Positions 34,081 to 47,096 are shown, counted from the stretch's first letter. The stretch: 64,000 bases of DNA from Chlorokybus atmophyticus (GCA_009103225.1 RHPI01002069.1:1524329-1588328), one strand, 5' to 3'. Program-made: numbers and translations. Notes: a model not told the origin generated them from the letters alone.

Positions 34081-34998
34081 GCGCAGGGAAGCAAACTTGA
34101 GGGCACGTGGATGAATGGGCGGTCGCCGCCGCCGCCGCCGCCTCTTGATTGGCTGAATGCAGGTCGCTGCCGTCTATAAGTCTCTCGCGCACCCACTAGC
34201 TCCTGGATAACAATGTAACAGCACCACCATCGCCGGTGATGCCCCTTCAATCCTCTACCCCAACACCCACACCGCCTATAACAGCCTTTCAGCGGTGTGG
34301 CCGCCACTGAGCAGAGAATTGAAAGAAAGGTCACATCAACTTGGTGTGACCTTTTATATCAAGAGTATAATAAATATACACCTCTCGATAATTAACTCAC
34401 AAATAGACATCGACCCTACAAATAGGGTAGTTAGGAATTCTAGCGTGAGCCAATTACAGCTCAGATAATGTACCTATCGATAAGGTACCTATTGAAAGAT
34501 ACCTATCATACCTAAAGAGATAATGATCACATTTTATCAAATTTGACATTAAATAGGCTTGAATAAGCGGTTCTACACCCATTAGGACTTATATAAGCTA
34601 TGTTAAAGCATTATAGCCTTTGATAAGCGAGGAACCGTAGAAAAGAGGTATAAATAAGCATATTTAGATACTTATTCATATAGAATGTGTCATTGAGGTA
34701 GCAATAATACCCCTATTATTATTGCTCCCGTTACACCCATGCGTGAAATTGTTAGTTGACGTGGCAGTAGTCATTGTGGGCGCGATTGTTACAATTTTTG
34801 CATTTGCAGCCGATCTCCCACGATGTTCTGTAAACATTGCCAACACATACACTTTACGCACAGATGAACGTGACAAGCCGTTTTTTGTTTTTTGGAACCC
34901 GGAGTGTTGGAATGCTGCACATAGCAATCCAAATCGCATACAAAGGGAACATTCTGTTTTGTGTTGGTTGCAATGTGTCACGGACACCACATATACTG
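34081..34998. other. gene-free stretch with CGC run and hairpin
   Basis: A short CGC run lies at about 34125-34141. An imperfect hairpin at 34326-34354 has 14-base arms around AAGGTCACA...TGTGACCTT. From 34370 to 34680 the sequence is AT-rich with recurring GATA/GGTACCTAT words. No gene is supported. Confidence 0.5.
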
Positions 34999-35025
34999 TA
35001 GGAGAACATGGTTTTTCTGATGTTG

Positions 35026-35028
<3 letters not shown>

Positions 35029-35080
<52 letters not shown>

Positions 35081-35081
35081 N

Positions 35082-35147
<66 letters not shown>
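35029..35147. repeat. CT microsatellite with ambiguous base
   Basis: About 119 bases of (CT)n broken only by an N at 35081. It is followed by CA-rich sequence to about 35250. The long Ser-Leu and Arg-Glu ORFs crossing it are artefacts. Confidence 0.97.
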
Positions 35148-35151
<4 letters not shown>

Positions 35152-35599
35152 CAGTCCACCAACCAACACATCAAACACACACACGTACACAGCATTGCAC
35201 ACACACACACACACGCACACACACACGCATATACACACGCGCGCGCATGTTCATGCGCAGCTTTGTACACATGTAAAACGTTCAGACACATACAGTATTA
35301 CATTACCACTGCACACTCTGCAAATAGGAAGTATCAAACTGTCTTTCATACTTGCTATAAACACTACCAGTACATTGGCGCGCCCGAAATGCTTTAAATC
35401 TAATAAGGTTGCCTTCATCTATGTTGTATCCTTTACAACCACGCGAGTCATACTAGGCTATATACTTTGCTTCTAATGCGTTTAAATGTGCCTTGCAATG
35501 TCCTTCATCCAATACTTCTCATTGTACTTACTCTTAAAACATCTACTATTATCGAGTCACGTACCATCTTTTTGGGAGGGTGTCTACATTGCTCTTTAC

Positions 35600-36800
35600 A
35601 ACGCCACTCTGGGTTACTATTTTTACCAATACATACCTTGTCGGTTGCCTGGTGCATCAACTTGTACATGAACTTTGCATTAAATTCACGCACGGTTTTG
35701 GGTTACGTGCAGAGGCCCTAATGTTGCTGTTGGCTTGATTGATACTGCTTCTTGCTGCAGAGGAATGCATGATCATCTGGATTTCATCGTTTGCCTGCAT
35801 AAAACAATGTTGTCATACATTGCAGTATCACACATTGACAACATCCATGTTAAGAACACACGTGCATAGTTGACATAGCAGGCAGGACACACACAAAGGG
35901 CGAGATATAGGAAGCAAGAGAGATAGAGAAAAAACAAAAATATGACACTATACTGGAGTGAATGCATGGTGTTTGGCTTGCTATATCTGTCTGAACATCT
36001 GCTTTGCAACCATAACATGCTCATGTCGCATGTTGGCAAGCGTGAGCAAAACGATAGCCACTATCATGTACACACCTCGTTGGCAGCCATATTGACTATT
36101 GGTGCTTCTCTGAGGTCCGCGTTGTTGATTTGGTCAATGATTGACTTTGCTTTGCCTTGGACATAAAATGCGCAGTCTCTCAATTGGTGACTTTGCGGAC
36201 GTGCACCAGCTAAAACACATGTTAATGGTACGTGACGCAGTTATGGTCATCTGGTCAATGACAAAGGTATCATAATATTTACCCAATTAGCGTAGATGGG
36301 CTCCACATTGTCAGAAAGATCCGGGTTGTCCTTGCGCATCAGAGGGATTCACAACTTGTAGGCAACTTCGCGCTTCAGGTAATAAAAATTGTCGATGCCA
36401 AGCTTCCTAAGGTAGTAAATGCACGTTCTTATATGTACAAAACAATAGCTACAAAAAGTATCATGGTTGTAACTCAACGCCAACAACCTCTTATCAGTGG
36501 TAATGGAATCCCCGTAAGTGATGCGAACCTATTGAGCTCTTTCTTTAGCAGGTCAAATCAGCTTATCGGTCTCCAACTTTGTGAACAGCCTTTTCAGCTT
36601 GTTGAGAGTGATACCGATGAAGTCGCAAGCTATTAGCTGCTTGGCTGTCAACGGCCGTTCAGGCGCATCACCGCCGCCAGAGCTGCGGGTACATGGACGC
36701 TAACAGCCAGATTCGTCGTGTAAACTTTAAAACTTTAAAATTTGGGCGTCGAGCCTCTCAATCAGGGCTTTCTCGTCGAAGTGCATGCTGTTATAACACG
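35600..36800 (-). pseudogene. unrecognised, decayed spliced gene fragments
   Basis: Minus-strand pieces look coding: about 36670-36555 (ERPLTAKQLIACDF, then NKLKRLFTKLETDKLI), 36406-36283 (LGIDNFYYLKREVAYKL, stop, IPLMRKDNPDLSDNVEPIYA), 36209-36076 (RPQSHQLRDCAFYVQGKAKS, then IIDQINNADLREAPIVNMAA) and about 35788-35660 (ANDEIQMIMHSSAARSSINQ). Borders near 36283 (TGG|GTAAAT), 36209 (TTTTAG|C) and 36076 (GAG|GTGTGT) look like splice sites, but phases do not all join and one piece has a stop. I do not recognise the product. It sits beside the Helitron relic on the same strand, so it could be a captured host gene. Confidence 0.4.
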
Positions 36801-37786
36801 AATGCATAGCCCACGTTAAGCTTCAAGGTATATTAAGTCACACAGAACGAACAGACCAGCGTACTTGTTACCTATGTCTGGTTGAGGTCACAGCCTGCTA
36901 TGATGGGCAGGCATTCAAGGGAGTAGATAATGTGACAAGCATGTATAGTGCACTTCAACTCTGATGGTCTGTATGCATAGCACGGGTGAAATATTCTGCC
37001 AAAGTTGATCTGCAGCACAAGAGTAGCGGTTGGCAGCAGCAGAGAACCACGTGTGCAACCAAATTGCAAGGTCATTGGATACAGTATTGGATGGGTTTGA
37101 TGCGATGATTGGACAAATGAGATGAATTGACAAGTGTTATAACATTGCAATCTATTGTATTTGTAAAGGCGCTGTTTCATGTAACTATACAAAGAGTACG
37201 GTATAACACGTACAAACATTGTCTCATATTGACCGACATTGTGCAATATGCAACAATATGGCAAGGTGCCGTGTTATACGACGTTGCTCAACATTGCACA
37301 ACATGTTGCAAATCAGGTCTATAGAGAACCGCAACATTACTGAAATTTCACAGTGATGAAGGTCAATTCCGTGGAACAGGCGTTATCTCTGCAGGGCGCA
37401 GTACACGTGTCAACCGCAAGAAGGCCCTGTTTGTCACACATGACAACGACCACATTCCACAATTCAAGAGCCAAAGCTGCCTGCCTGTGGACAATGGTAG
37501 TTGATTGTAAGGTGGCACTTTAAGACTTATGCACTGTCATTGCATACGCTAGCTGCTAAGGAAACACAGCTTTATGGTACGCTTTGCCCTAAAATGTTGT
37601 CATCTGATGCGGCATTCATCGCTTCCAGATGGGTTCCGCCAAGTAATGTAATATAACTTGTACACTACTAACATTGCCTTTGTAATATTGAAATTGTGTC
37701 ATTGTTCCTATAGACCCATTAGCTATACCATCTTGCTGCGGAATATGATCAAAAACCAACACCTTTGCACCCTTAGCAATTAACGA
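36801..37786. other. gene-free stretch
   Basis: No gene is supported. Recurrent CAACATTG/ACAATAT words occur at about 37200-37310. It may be the trailing part of the Helitron relic, but no CTRR end with hairpin was identified. Confidence 0.4.
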
Positions 37787-38768
37787 TCATAGGTACAACT
37801 TGGGCTTGTGTATTGGGTCTTGCAGCTCGGGCACATTCACTGCATTGCAAGTGATTTCTACCTGCAAGATAGCATCTGCTGCACATCGTTGTCTTACAAT
37901 AATGTTGTTGAAGGCAAGAGTGTCTTGTACATGTGAACACAACATGGTAGTGTCATTGGGTAACTGTAGTAAATATTGTAAAGTAACAACATGGCACCCT
38001 AAAATGTCTGCAACTTCTGTGGTATTAAGAATGCCAGAACGAATCCAAGTAAAAAATTGAGCAAACAAAGGGTCTGAAGCATAACGCACAAAAACCAAGA
38101 GAATGTTTTGTTTGCGAAATGGCCACCTTTGCAATGCAAAAACATGGCATGGGTTGCAAACCAAAGACGTGATTTGGACTGTATGTCCACAAAGTGTGGG
38201 CAATTGCTTGTGGTTATCGACCATTATAACAACAAATGTTTGGTTCATAAACTTGTTGCACATAATAAACACACATAATGACAATGATGTAGAAGTGTGT
38301 AAGCATCATTCATAGCAATTAAAAATCCGTAGTTGCTGGCCGGTGACAGATATTGCAAAGTTAGAATTTACTATTGAAGATAATGAGCTTAGCACTAATG
38401 CTGCAGCGCCAGTAGTAGCTTTAAGCAAATTAGGAATGCCAGATTCGTGCAATTTGTGGGTGATGAATTTGATCAAGAGTGGTTTTCCCTGCGCTAGGAC
38501 AACCAGAGATGACATGTAAACCAAGTAGTGCTGCAATAATGCTACCTGCAGTTGACTGTTGCTGGCTGGTCAAAGGCATATCATTCACACTCGCAAATTC
38601 CTCCACATGCAATGTACCTTGCAATATATGAGGTTCCACATCCGAGTCTGTGGTGACAGCTATAGCTGGAGATGCAGGATTGCAAGTTGCAGCTGTTGAT
38701 GTTTGCGTTGTAGTGGTGTTTGATGCAAGACTGTTGCCCACTGACGAAACAACTGCAGCCCTGGACAA
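37787..38768 (-). pseudogene. PIF1-like helicase domain of the Helitron
   Basis: Two open pieces (38768-38430 and 38284-37787) and a joining frame cover helicase motifs I (GCPSAGKTT), Ia (ATTGAAA) and a diverged motif II/III (VDNHKQLP where GDFRQLP is usual). The C-terminal half reads IRSGILNTTEVADILG. The changed motif II suggests loss of ATPase activity. Confidence 0.72.
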
Positions 38769-40020
38769 GGCATCAATAGATAGCAGTATCCGTGTTTTGC
38801 ATCATGTTATTCACAATTTAATGAATCTTGACATCATTGTATGTATAAATGACGTTCAGCATAGCGTGTGACATGTGTCATCAAACTGCAATACATGTTG
38901 TTGATGAGCCCGTGCAACACGCATTTTTACTAGCAAGATGGTGATTTGTTGGCCAGAGATAGCAAGTCCACTTCTGAACGAAAGATGTTCAATTTGAAGT
39001 ATTAAATGAAACAAAAGCTCTCAGTGCTTTGCACAAAATGGTAATAAGTCAATCTAATGATTCGTGGGGATGTTAACTCGTAAACATTTGCATTCAATCT
39101 GTCTCTTGAAATAAGTAGCGTATGTTGTGGAATCATGTCTAAAGCTCTGCACATGTACTGCCGAAAGTATTTGTATATCGTGATCCATCCCACCTCGTCA
39201 GGCCTGGCACAATAGCGGTGAATGGGATGCACGATAACGGTATGTGCACAACTATACAAAATGCGAGCACAATAAAAAGGCAAGCGTGTGTCAACATATG
39301 TCACAATGGAAGACAGTTGCATAACGGAAGTACTCAATCATTTTAAAGTGGGTTCAGCTGGTGCAATGGGTCTGGACAGATACATTGTGTTAAATATGCG
39401 CTATTTGTTAACAGTCAATCCTTGCAGGCCTAATGAATTCGCGTTTAATGCATCATCAACTTTGCCATAAGGTTCCATGTTGGTTGTGAACATCACAAAA
39501 TGAGTACTTGCTCAAGTGACTGTTAGTGACTTGCAACACATTGCAACGAGCACCCCACAACATCAGCAAGACTAGATGTGTGGGAACGACGTTGCGCTCG
39601 CAAATGCGCGGTCTGTAATATTCACACCCGCGCGTTTCAGTGGCAATTGGGTGTCGATTTGGTTGTACCAGATACAAAAGCCCATGTCGCACTTGTTGTG
39701 AAAGGCTCTGCAACCATTATCAACATTAGAACGCTTGTGCATTTGCTTGCATACCATGTACTCTATAAAGGACTCGTAGTTGAGCATCAGTCGGCACGAT
39801 CATTTGCTGATTATCATGGGCGAATACTCCGAAAACAAACGCACAACAATGTTATTGCAAACACGTTCAACATCATCTGGGTGTAACCATATCATAACAT
39901 GTGCATGCAAAGATCCACGCTGCATCTAAAAGCAGATTACACAGTGCGTCACTCGCGCAAGAATGTCTTTCTGCGTGATGTACTCTTAAAAGAAGTTGAT
40001 GAAACGATGAGGAGATAAAG
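37787..40020 (-). mobile_element. Helitron relic: HUH Rep plus PIF1-like helicase
   Basis: Helitrons transpose by rolling circle using a Rep-helicase protein. Minus-strand Rep remains are RGSLHAHVMIWLHPDDVE at about 39935-39875 (the HUH motif as H-A-H), a Cys-rich block near 39700 (CRAFHNKCDMGFC), CEYYRPR...NVVPTHLVLLMLWGARCN and SHLSKYSF near 39630-39490, and PDEVGWITIYKY near 39205. The helicase follows: MPLTSQQQS and GCPSAGKTTL (Walker A) at about 38585-38470, LKATTGAAALVLS, VVIMVDNHKQLPTLCG at about 38230-38180, and FRKQNILLVFVRYASDPLFA. All in several frames with stops. Termini were not identified. Confidence 0.78.
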
Positions 40021-41858
40021 GTACACACTCCACATGATCATCGCACCAACTTAATTGCTAAGAAAATTGATGAGAACATTTTCCACATCAGTGATCTCAT
40101 GGAATTTGGTGCTGAACACATTCATCTGCAGTCATGGTGACACACGGCCACTTGGCCAGAAGTGAAACTTTAGGGGTTATAAAAACCTTTTAACAAAATG
40201 GACGTAATGACAAGGGACAGCTGCATTGCCAAGGGATGTGCCTGTATCAACTAGCGAGTGTACACAGCGCTGTGCATCACAGTGTAACAGTGTAAGTAGA
40301 CTGATTGGATCCATGGGAACAATGATCGCGTATGAAGTGATGACTTTCAATCTTGATGTAAACTGCCATGAAGATAATAGCAAGGTCGTGTGGGGAAATA
40401 GTAGGTAACAACTGCTTATGCATTAGCCGCAACGTGAAAGTAGAATAACATAACTGTGCATAGTCCGCACATAGAACAACATTGCATTTGTGTGACACAC
40501 GTACGTTGTGCATCTTGCGAAGAGTAGAGCATATCATCACATTCATGCCATAGTGCGCAGCGCTGAGACAGATTGCAATGCTGCTCGTGATTCATTGCGT
40601 ATCACCGTGAGTAGTACTTGCATTCAACAAGGATAAAGTCACATAGCTTCAACATCACCACCATTTGCCAACATCAACACGAGCAACCGTATTATTATAG
40701 TCAATCAGATGGCAACGGAGCAAAACCATACGCAATACAATAGGGTATTCACATATATCGCAATGTGCGCAATATAATACAACATTAAGAGCGGTTGCTA
40801 CCACATTGTGTCATATAACAGAAGTAGAAAGTGATTAAGGTATACAAACAAAAACAATAACAACATGCCGGCGAAATTGCAGAAGTTACACATACATAAC
40901 AAGAGAGTTGGATTACAAAGAATGATACTAACTTTAAATACCATAATATTAAGATTCAACCAAATGAAACATTACGTCATTAGGCCACCCTTCGGATGAA
41001 CATGCGTCGTGTTAAATGTGTGTCATGACAGCGGACATCCGCCATTACCACAAAAGCCAATTGCAAAGATGCTTGTAAGTATCTCGCAGGCATTTTAACA
41101 GCAACAATATGTCAATGGCGCATCCAAATGCCGGCTTTTCAGCGCCAAGTTAGCGCAGTGATTGGTTAATAGGTGCGCATATTTGGTGGTACAAGGTCGG
41201 GCCCGCCGGGATGAGAGAGAGAAAGATACGATATAGTTGTAAGGAGAGACCTTGGCACACCTCGAAACGCGACGCACGATCGGGGATAGTCGAGCCCAGC
41301 TATCCCTCACCGCCGATCGAGCTACTTGGGCTATCCATGACCGCTGTGATTGTTCATTACAATCTAAAACAGGTGAAATTGTGAATTGCAACACAACAAT
41401 GGTGATTCTGTTTAAACGGTCAGAAACCTAAAAACCCTAATAGCCTAACAAACAGGAGCGGCGGCGGCTAGGCAGCGGCGTGGTCGCCGTGGACGGCGGC
41501 GGTGGCAAGGACGGCGGCGGTGGAGAACAGCAAGTGCATGTTACTCTCTGCTAACTTTGCTTAAGGGCGGCGGCGGAGGCGGCAGCAAGGATGGTGGCGG
41601 TCGAGAGCAGCAAGTTTGTGTATGTATCCGTAAAACTGCTGTCAGAGTGTCTAAGCTGTTTCCACCGCATATTTGATGCTGTCGCATTTTTTATGCTGCA
41701 GCAATCTTGCCGCGAAAGCTCAGACACTACGACCGCAATTTTGCGGTAGTTGGGGGGGCGNCCACAACAAAATGAATGTCCACGGAGAGACGGCAGTAAG
41801 TCTCTCAGTCTCGCTCTCGCTCGCACTCGCACGCACTTGCGCGCGTGCCTGCACGCAC
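40021..41858. other. gene-free stretch
   Basis: No gene is supported. 41460-41600 is GGC-rich, and a CCGCAATTTTGCGG palindrome lies near 41730, next to an ambiguous base at 41761. The start of the Helitron may lie in the first part but was not found. Confidence 0.45.
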
Positions 41859-41933
41859 TCACACCCACACCCACACCCACACCCACACCCACACCCACAC
41901 CCACACCCACACCCACACCCACACCCAGCAAGC
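41859..41933. repeat. hexamer microsatellite (ACACCC)n
   Basis: About twelve near-perfect copies of a C-rich hexamer. It is not a known plant or algal telomere unit (CCCTAAA or CCCTAAAA). Confidence 0.95.
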
Positions 41934-42337
41934 ATTGTTAGTTGCAGGTGCTTCCGAAAACGCTTTAGCGGCGGAGGAGTATGTGTTGAACTGGTGTCTT
42001 TGGCGCACACATAAGAGTGTCACTCCGGATGAAGAGAAGCGCGGTATTAAACCTCTATTGCCTCAAGCCATATAGCAGGCTGATAAGGGGGAGTGGGCCT
42101 GTCCACCCGTTGACTTATATACATGGACCGACTTCACACTATCAATACCTTCTTGATGTTGAACACAATCAACTTGTGCGCGTATCAAATTCCGCGCGGC
42201 ACAATAGTGAGAGTAATGTGACAACCCGCATGAGACTAGACATTAATCTAACCATCATATTCATGGTCACACAGGTTACATTTTGGGCGCCACACATTTT
42301 CTTCTGGAATAAGGTTAAGAAGATCTTATGACCGTAT

Positions 42338-42425
42338 TGTAACAATTGGGCCCGACCACTAGGCTATGGTAGCAAAAGACACTACCATGAGTGAGGTCTG
42401 TCACAATTTATCTCAATTTGTGACA
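42338..42425 (-). repeat. solo terminal repeat of TRIM-2
   Basis: 88 bp from TGTAACAATTGGGCCC to TTGTGACA, matching the 89-bp terminal repeats at 50110 and 50529. Flanks CGTAT (42333-42337) and CGTAC (42426-42430) are a five-base target duplication with one change. No internal sequence remains. Confidence 0.85.
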
Positions 42426-42631
42426 CGTACTGTGACAAGCCCTTGTACTCCGATAGTTGGCGTGGGAGCGTTTAATCGGTGACAACGCTGTCCGCCACTT
42501 GTTGGCTGCATAGCTATGACTACAAGTGTAGAACTTGTAAAGGTATTGTAATTATCGCATGTTGTTGCACAACTATAGTGCAAGACTATAGCTCAACAAT
42601 GCTACCATGCTCATCATTGTATGTGTGATGT

Positions 42632-45600
42632 GTGGGCTCAGATGCTGGCTATGATGCCAAGATTATGGCGCAGCTTCCAACCAGCGTGCAAGAGGCCTTC
42701 CCTTACGTGCTCACTCAAAGACACGGTGTGAAAATAGCAAGCGAGGGCATGATGCGGCGAAATGTGGTCAACAATCAAAGCTTCATGGACTTCTCCGACA
42801 TGCTGAAGGTGTGGTGCGGTGCATGTTGATTGTTGGTGACTTGCACATCCTCCACGTGTATACTGGTTGGCTCATGTTGATCGTGTTGTGCCTATTACAG
42901 GAGTTGCATCACCAGCGCTACACTCAGACACGCAAGGTGTTTACGGCAGCATTTATCGAGAACTATATTTAAAAGAACATCCCCAAAACACGGCTCTTTG
43001 GGATGCTGGGTGTCACACAAGCATCATCAACCACCATACCTGATTTTGAAGACTTTAATGATAAGAACGATTATTCGGGTATAGGCTAATGTGCAACGAT
43101 TGTGCGGCAAACTATGTACTAGGATGTTGATGTTGGTAATGAACTATGATATGTACCTAGACATGGTTACTTCTCCGACTTGTACATGCGCAAAGGAGAG
43201 CAACGGGTGCAAGAGCAGAATAGGCGCCTGAGCCTATCTATTGGCCGTGTTCTTGCCATCGATCATTCTTTCAAGATCTCAAAGCAAATTTGCAAAGATA
43301 GACGCGAGGTATGCAAGTGTGTGCCGCTAGTGTCGATGCACGGACGGATGCAAGCACGCATCCGTGTCATTACCCACCGTTATGCTCATATGTACATTGA
43401 CAATCTAATTGGTGATAGGTGTCAGAGGCATTGTTGACGATATACAACGAGAAGAAACAAGTAGTTGCATACTATTTTGTACCTAACACATCACTTGTTG
43501 CCACTGCCCACGAATTGCATAAAGTTGCTGAACGCGTTGTGGGCAACGGGCGCAAGCTTGCCGAGGTGATTATTCTTGCAACGCATACATTATCAACCAC
43601 GCGCCAACACACGCATGTATTTGTAACAGGAGTTGCAAGCTAGCTGCGATAATGCGTTGGGCATGGACAATGCATTGGCGGACGCGTTGCAGGTGGACAA
43701 GACAATGGTCTTGCAAGATGCATGCCACTTGATGCAACGTTACATGCGCTATATCCCAGACTCATCGACATTGAAAGGTAGATGCATTTACACGCAGATG
43801 CAAATGCATACACTTGCATACTTGTGTGTCACATTGATCCTTCATTGGATCGCTTCGCCAAGGAATTATCGGCAGCAATCTACGCGATGGACGAAAGGGC
43901 GTTGTTTCAAGTGAAGCACCACCTGATATCTATGGTAAGCACGTGTGTGCATTATGACGGCCTTTGTGTGTGTGTAACTTTACACACACGCCTGCACATG
44001 CACACACTGGACATCATCCTTGGTAAACGCAGGCTTGCGCGCGCATGCACACTATGTAATATAGTACGTGTGTAAGTATGTTGGTGTGCATGTCCTAAGT
44101 AACTGTACTTGTAGGGTTAGAGTCAACAGAAAATTGATTAGCAATTCATGAGCGGCAGACAAAACTGCCACGGCGTATTGGTGAAGAGCATGACGTGCAT
44201 GCCAATTTGCAACAATTTGCCGACATGTGGAGGGAGCGGATTGATATAGACACCGGCAACTCCATTGGGACATCAGAGATGGACAATTGCCATGAGCAGG
44301 CTCTCCGTCAAGTTGCGTTTGGCAAACTGAGTGGTAGGTCACCTGCCATCTATGGCGGCTATGCATTGCTTGTATCCTGAGTAATGCTTACCATATATGG
44401 ATTGCAAGACTCAATTGATCTTGTGATGCAGATCCCGAGGGGGTACAATTGTATACCAACATTGCAAAAGCAGGGTGTATGCCGCACTGGATGTGTGCGC
44501 GCGGCACCAACGGACTGGAAGGCTTTCACCGGTTTGTTGCGTGCTGCAAGGCAGCAACACCGGAGCGGCTAAAGCTAGCGTTCTGTTTTCGGACTTCATC
44601 ACCCGGCACAACATTAACTATGCAACGCGCCACGCTGGAGAGCCATCCTACGGCGTGTATGACTTCAAGGTAGGTGTTGGCATAAATTTGTTGGTCATTA
44701 GGCATGTGGGTCGATACATACCATATGATGACAGCTAAAGCAGCAATCTTGGATATATCGTGCACATCAGGACATGCTCTCCATCAATGAACTTCATGAG
44801 CGGCACGGGTGGCGAGTGCCCTTTGAGATTCCACCGCCCCAATGTCAGAAGGTACGCCGCATAACTATGCGGCGTCAATAGACATCCGTGATTGAGCATG
44901 CTGTTGTTGAGCAATGATGCTGTCAATGATATACAAATACCTCGTATGCAGAGAGATTCGGCTTGGACTTGATGCCGGCGGAGTTGAAAGAGGCTTTGTT
45001 TGCTAATGATGATGCATCTGGTTTTCTGACATGTGAAGAAGAAGCCATTGTTGCTGACGACGCTGATGATAGCAAGGTTGAGACGGAGGTGAATGGAGGA
45101 GCTTTACCACAGGATCATGCGCCGAATCCCACGCCAACCAGCCCAATGCAAACAACTCACTTAAAAGCAAGTCCACAGATCCCGTTGCCAGCGATGAAAA
45201 ACAATGCTAATGCGCTGGCCATACCGAACATGAAACTGGATGGACGGACGCCGACGTGCTGATACAAGAGGTCGCGTCCTTGTCGCCTTTTCGCGCACCT
45301 ATCCTCAAAAGCCACTTCAACCATTGCCGCGAGCGAAGCACATCGGCAACCCGCACGCCTATCACCTTCCGAAGCGCCAGCACATACACGCACATGTGTG
45401 GAGTTGAGCCCCGCCACGTGAATCGCATTGAGTTTACCATTTGTTGCGACAATGGCGAGTGCATCAAGCTTGGCCACTGTGCGACGGGAATTGAAGCTAC
45501 ATTTTCCACGCCCATCCAAGGCATCAACGTCATCAATCGCTCAGGTGTGTGGCCGCAAACGTAAGATGGCGTATCGCAAACAGCCACGCCGTGCAATGAA

Positions 45601-46740
45601 ACCATTAGAGATTGTTCAACCTGTGCGTACGCCAGCTGAGAAGCTGTTGTTCCACAAATTGCACGAAAAGTTTACCACAAACAAGTTTATGGATTACAAG
45701 CGTATGGCATTTGAATGGAATGCCCGTACACACTAGCATCAAGTAGTTGGCAGCGGTGGCGTGTTGTACCTGAAAACAGCAGAGCTTCTGCAAGAGTATG
45801 AGAAGAAGATTGCGAAACAACACTTGGCTGTTATTGCCACGCAAGTTTTGAATATACCAATGCAGGCAACTCAGAAGGACGGAGCTGACGCTAACGGCGA
45901 CATGCACCATGGCGCACATTCCGTGGTCACTACGCCGGCAGGCCTGGCTTCTCACCATCGGCATGTCACGCAAAGGAATGGACCACTACACCCATCCGTG
46001 ACTACCAATCACCTCCCGTCACGTTGAAGCAACCATGCCAAGGTCTACTCATCAACCACCGATGCCAAGCTCCACCACCTATGCTGCTGTCGATGCCAAC
46101 AATATGGCAGCTTTCGGGATGGCGCCTCGGCAGGTATCAGGCATGATGCAGGTCAATAACCTACCTTCTGATGTGGGAGCTACCGTGCCCGGGTCAAATC
46201 TTCAACCGCCAATGCCAAGCATGGCCATTCATGTCGCTGTTGATGGCCACAATGTGACACCCCCGTTAATGGCGTGGCAGCCGGTACCCGGCATGATGCC
46301 GGCGAGTACCCCACTTTCTGGTGTGGGAGCTATCAGGCCCGGGCCAAGTCCAGCAATGGTGTGGCGACCGTTACCCGGCATGCATGCATACAACATGCAT
46401 GTGCGCGCATCTTGGCCTCATCCTTATGTGCCGTCTATGGTAGCGGCTGCAACTTCTCAACCACCGCGAGTCCCCTCTTCAGGACCGATGCGCAAGAAGG
46501 AGTCACGCCAAGGTGGACGGGGGGGCACAAAAACGTGCATCAAGTGTCCAGCTGCTACCGGCAAAGACGTTCCCGCGCAAGGTGGCAAGCATGCCAAAAT
46601 CTGCCCTTACAAGGACATTCATGTTGACAATTTGCACTTGGGTTTTCAGCTACCAACCGCGCAGACCATGTCGTTCAATAAGTCTTGAAATGCTGTTGGA
46701 TAGGTTGGAAAGATTGGACATGAGGTTACTTGTGAAATAA
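42632..46740 (+). pseudogene. intron-bearing DDE-type transposase, decayed
   Basis: Plus-strand exons read in order: LPTSVQEAFPYVLTQRHGVK (about 42672), HHQRYTQTRKVFTAAFIENY (42905), MRKGEQRVQEQNRRLSLSIG then VLAIDHSFKISKQICKDR (43183-43306), YNEKKQVVAYYFVPNTSLVA (43443), VLQDACHLMQRYMRYIPDSS (43710), HANLQQFADMWRERIDIDTG (44195), MCARGTNGLEGFHRFVACCK (44490), then an acidic stretch (44963) and a Pro- and Met-rich tail ending in a Cys/His cluster (CIKCPAATG...HAKICPYKD, 46540-46610). IDHSFK, VLQD and RGTNGLEGFH would supply the DDE acids. GT-AG-like joins occur between blocks. Stops at 45736 and elsewhere break it. I cannot name the superfamily; it is probably not hAT. Confidence 0.6.
45568..46688 (+). 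pseudogene. C-terminal exons of the DDE transposase
   Basis: 45568-45735 (MAYRKQPRRAMKPLEIVQPV, then KLLFHKLHEKFTTNKFMDYK) is followed by a TAG where Gln would fit, then the same frame continues VVGSGGVLYLKTAELLQEYE and EKKIAKQHLA to 46025. After a frame change at about 46035 the Pro-rich tail runs to 46688. The single TAG in otherwise good coding sequence suggests recent decay. Confidence 0.6.
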
Positions 46741-46768
46741 AAAGTAGTACAAGTGTCAAAGTCGTTTT

Positions 46769-46772
<4 letters not shown>

Positions 46773-46814
<42 letters not shown>
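46773..46814. repeat. CT microsatellite
   Basis: Forty-odd bases of (CT)n just downstream of the transposase tail. Confidence 0.97.
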
Positions 46815-46816
<2 letters not shown>

Positions 46817-47096
46817 CATACACACACACACCTCCCAAGCCAGTGTGCTGAGCGTGGGCGTACATGTGTGGGCGCGCGTGTGCTGAGTTGAGGCGCAATT
46901 TTGTATCCGCCCAAGCTGGTAATGGGCGCATGCATGCGCGCGTGCATTGGGTGTCAATGTGCGTGCATTGGGTGTCAATGAGTGCGCGTGCGTGCGTGTG
47001 CTGGCAATGATATGAGCGTGGTGCTTAACCGTGTGCGCATGCTTGCGTATCAAGCTAACTGTACGTGGGTGGGTGCATCCCCCCCCCCCGCCCCCG

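Noticed and set aside
34676-35397. ORFs of Ser-Leu and Arg-Glu repeats
   Set aside because: Artefacts of (CT)n on either strand.
36076-36670. TFIIE-alpha-like winged helix gene
   Set aside because: A faint resemblance in order of motifs, but no zinc ribbon and no continuous frame; too weak to name.
41859-41933. Interstitial telomere
   Set aside because: The hexamer is ACACCC, not a known plant or algal telomere unit.
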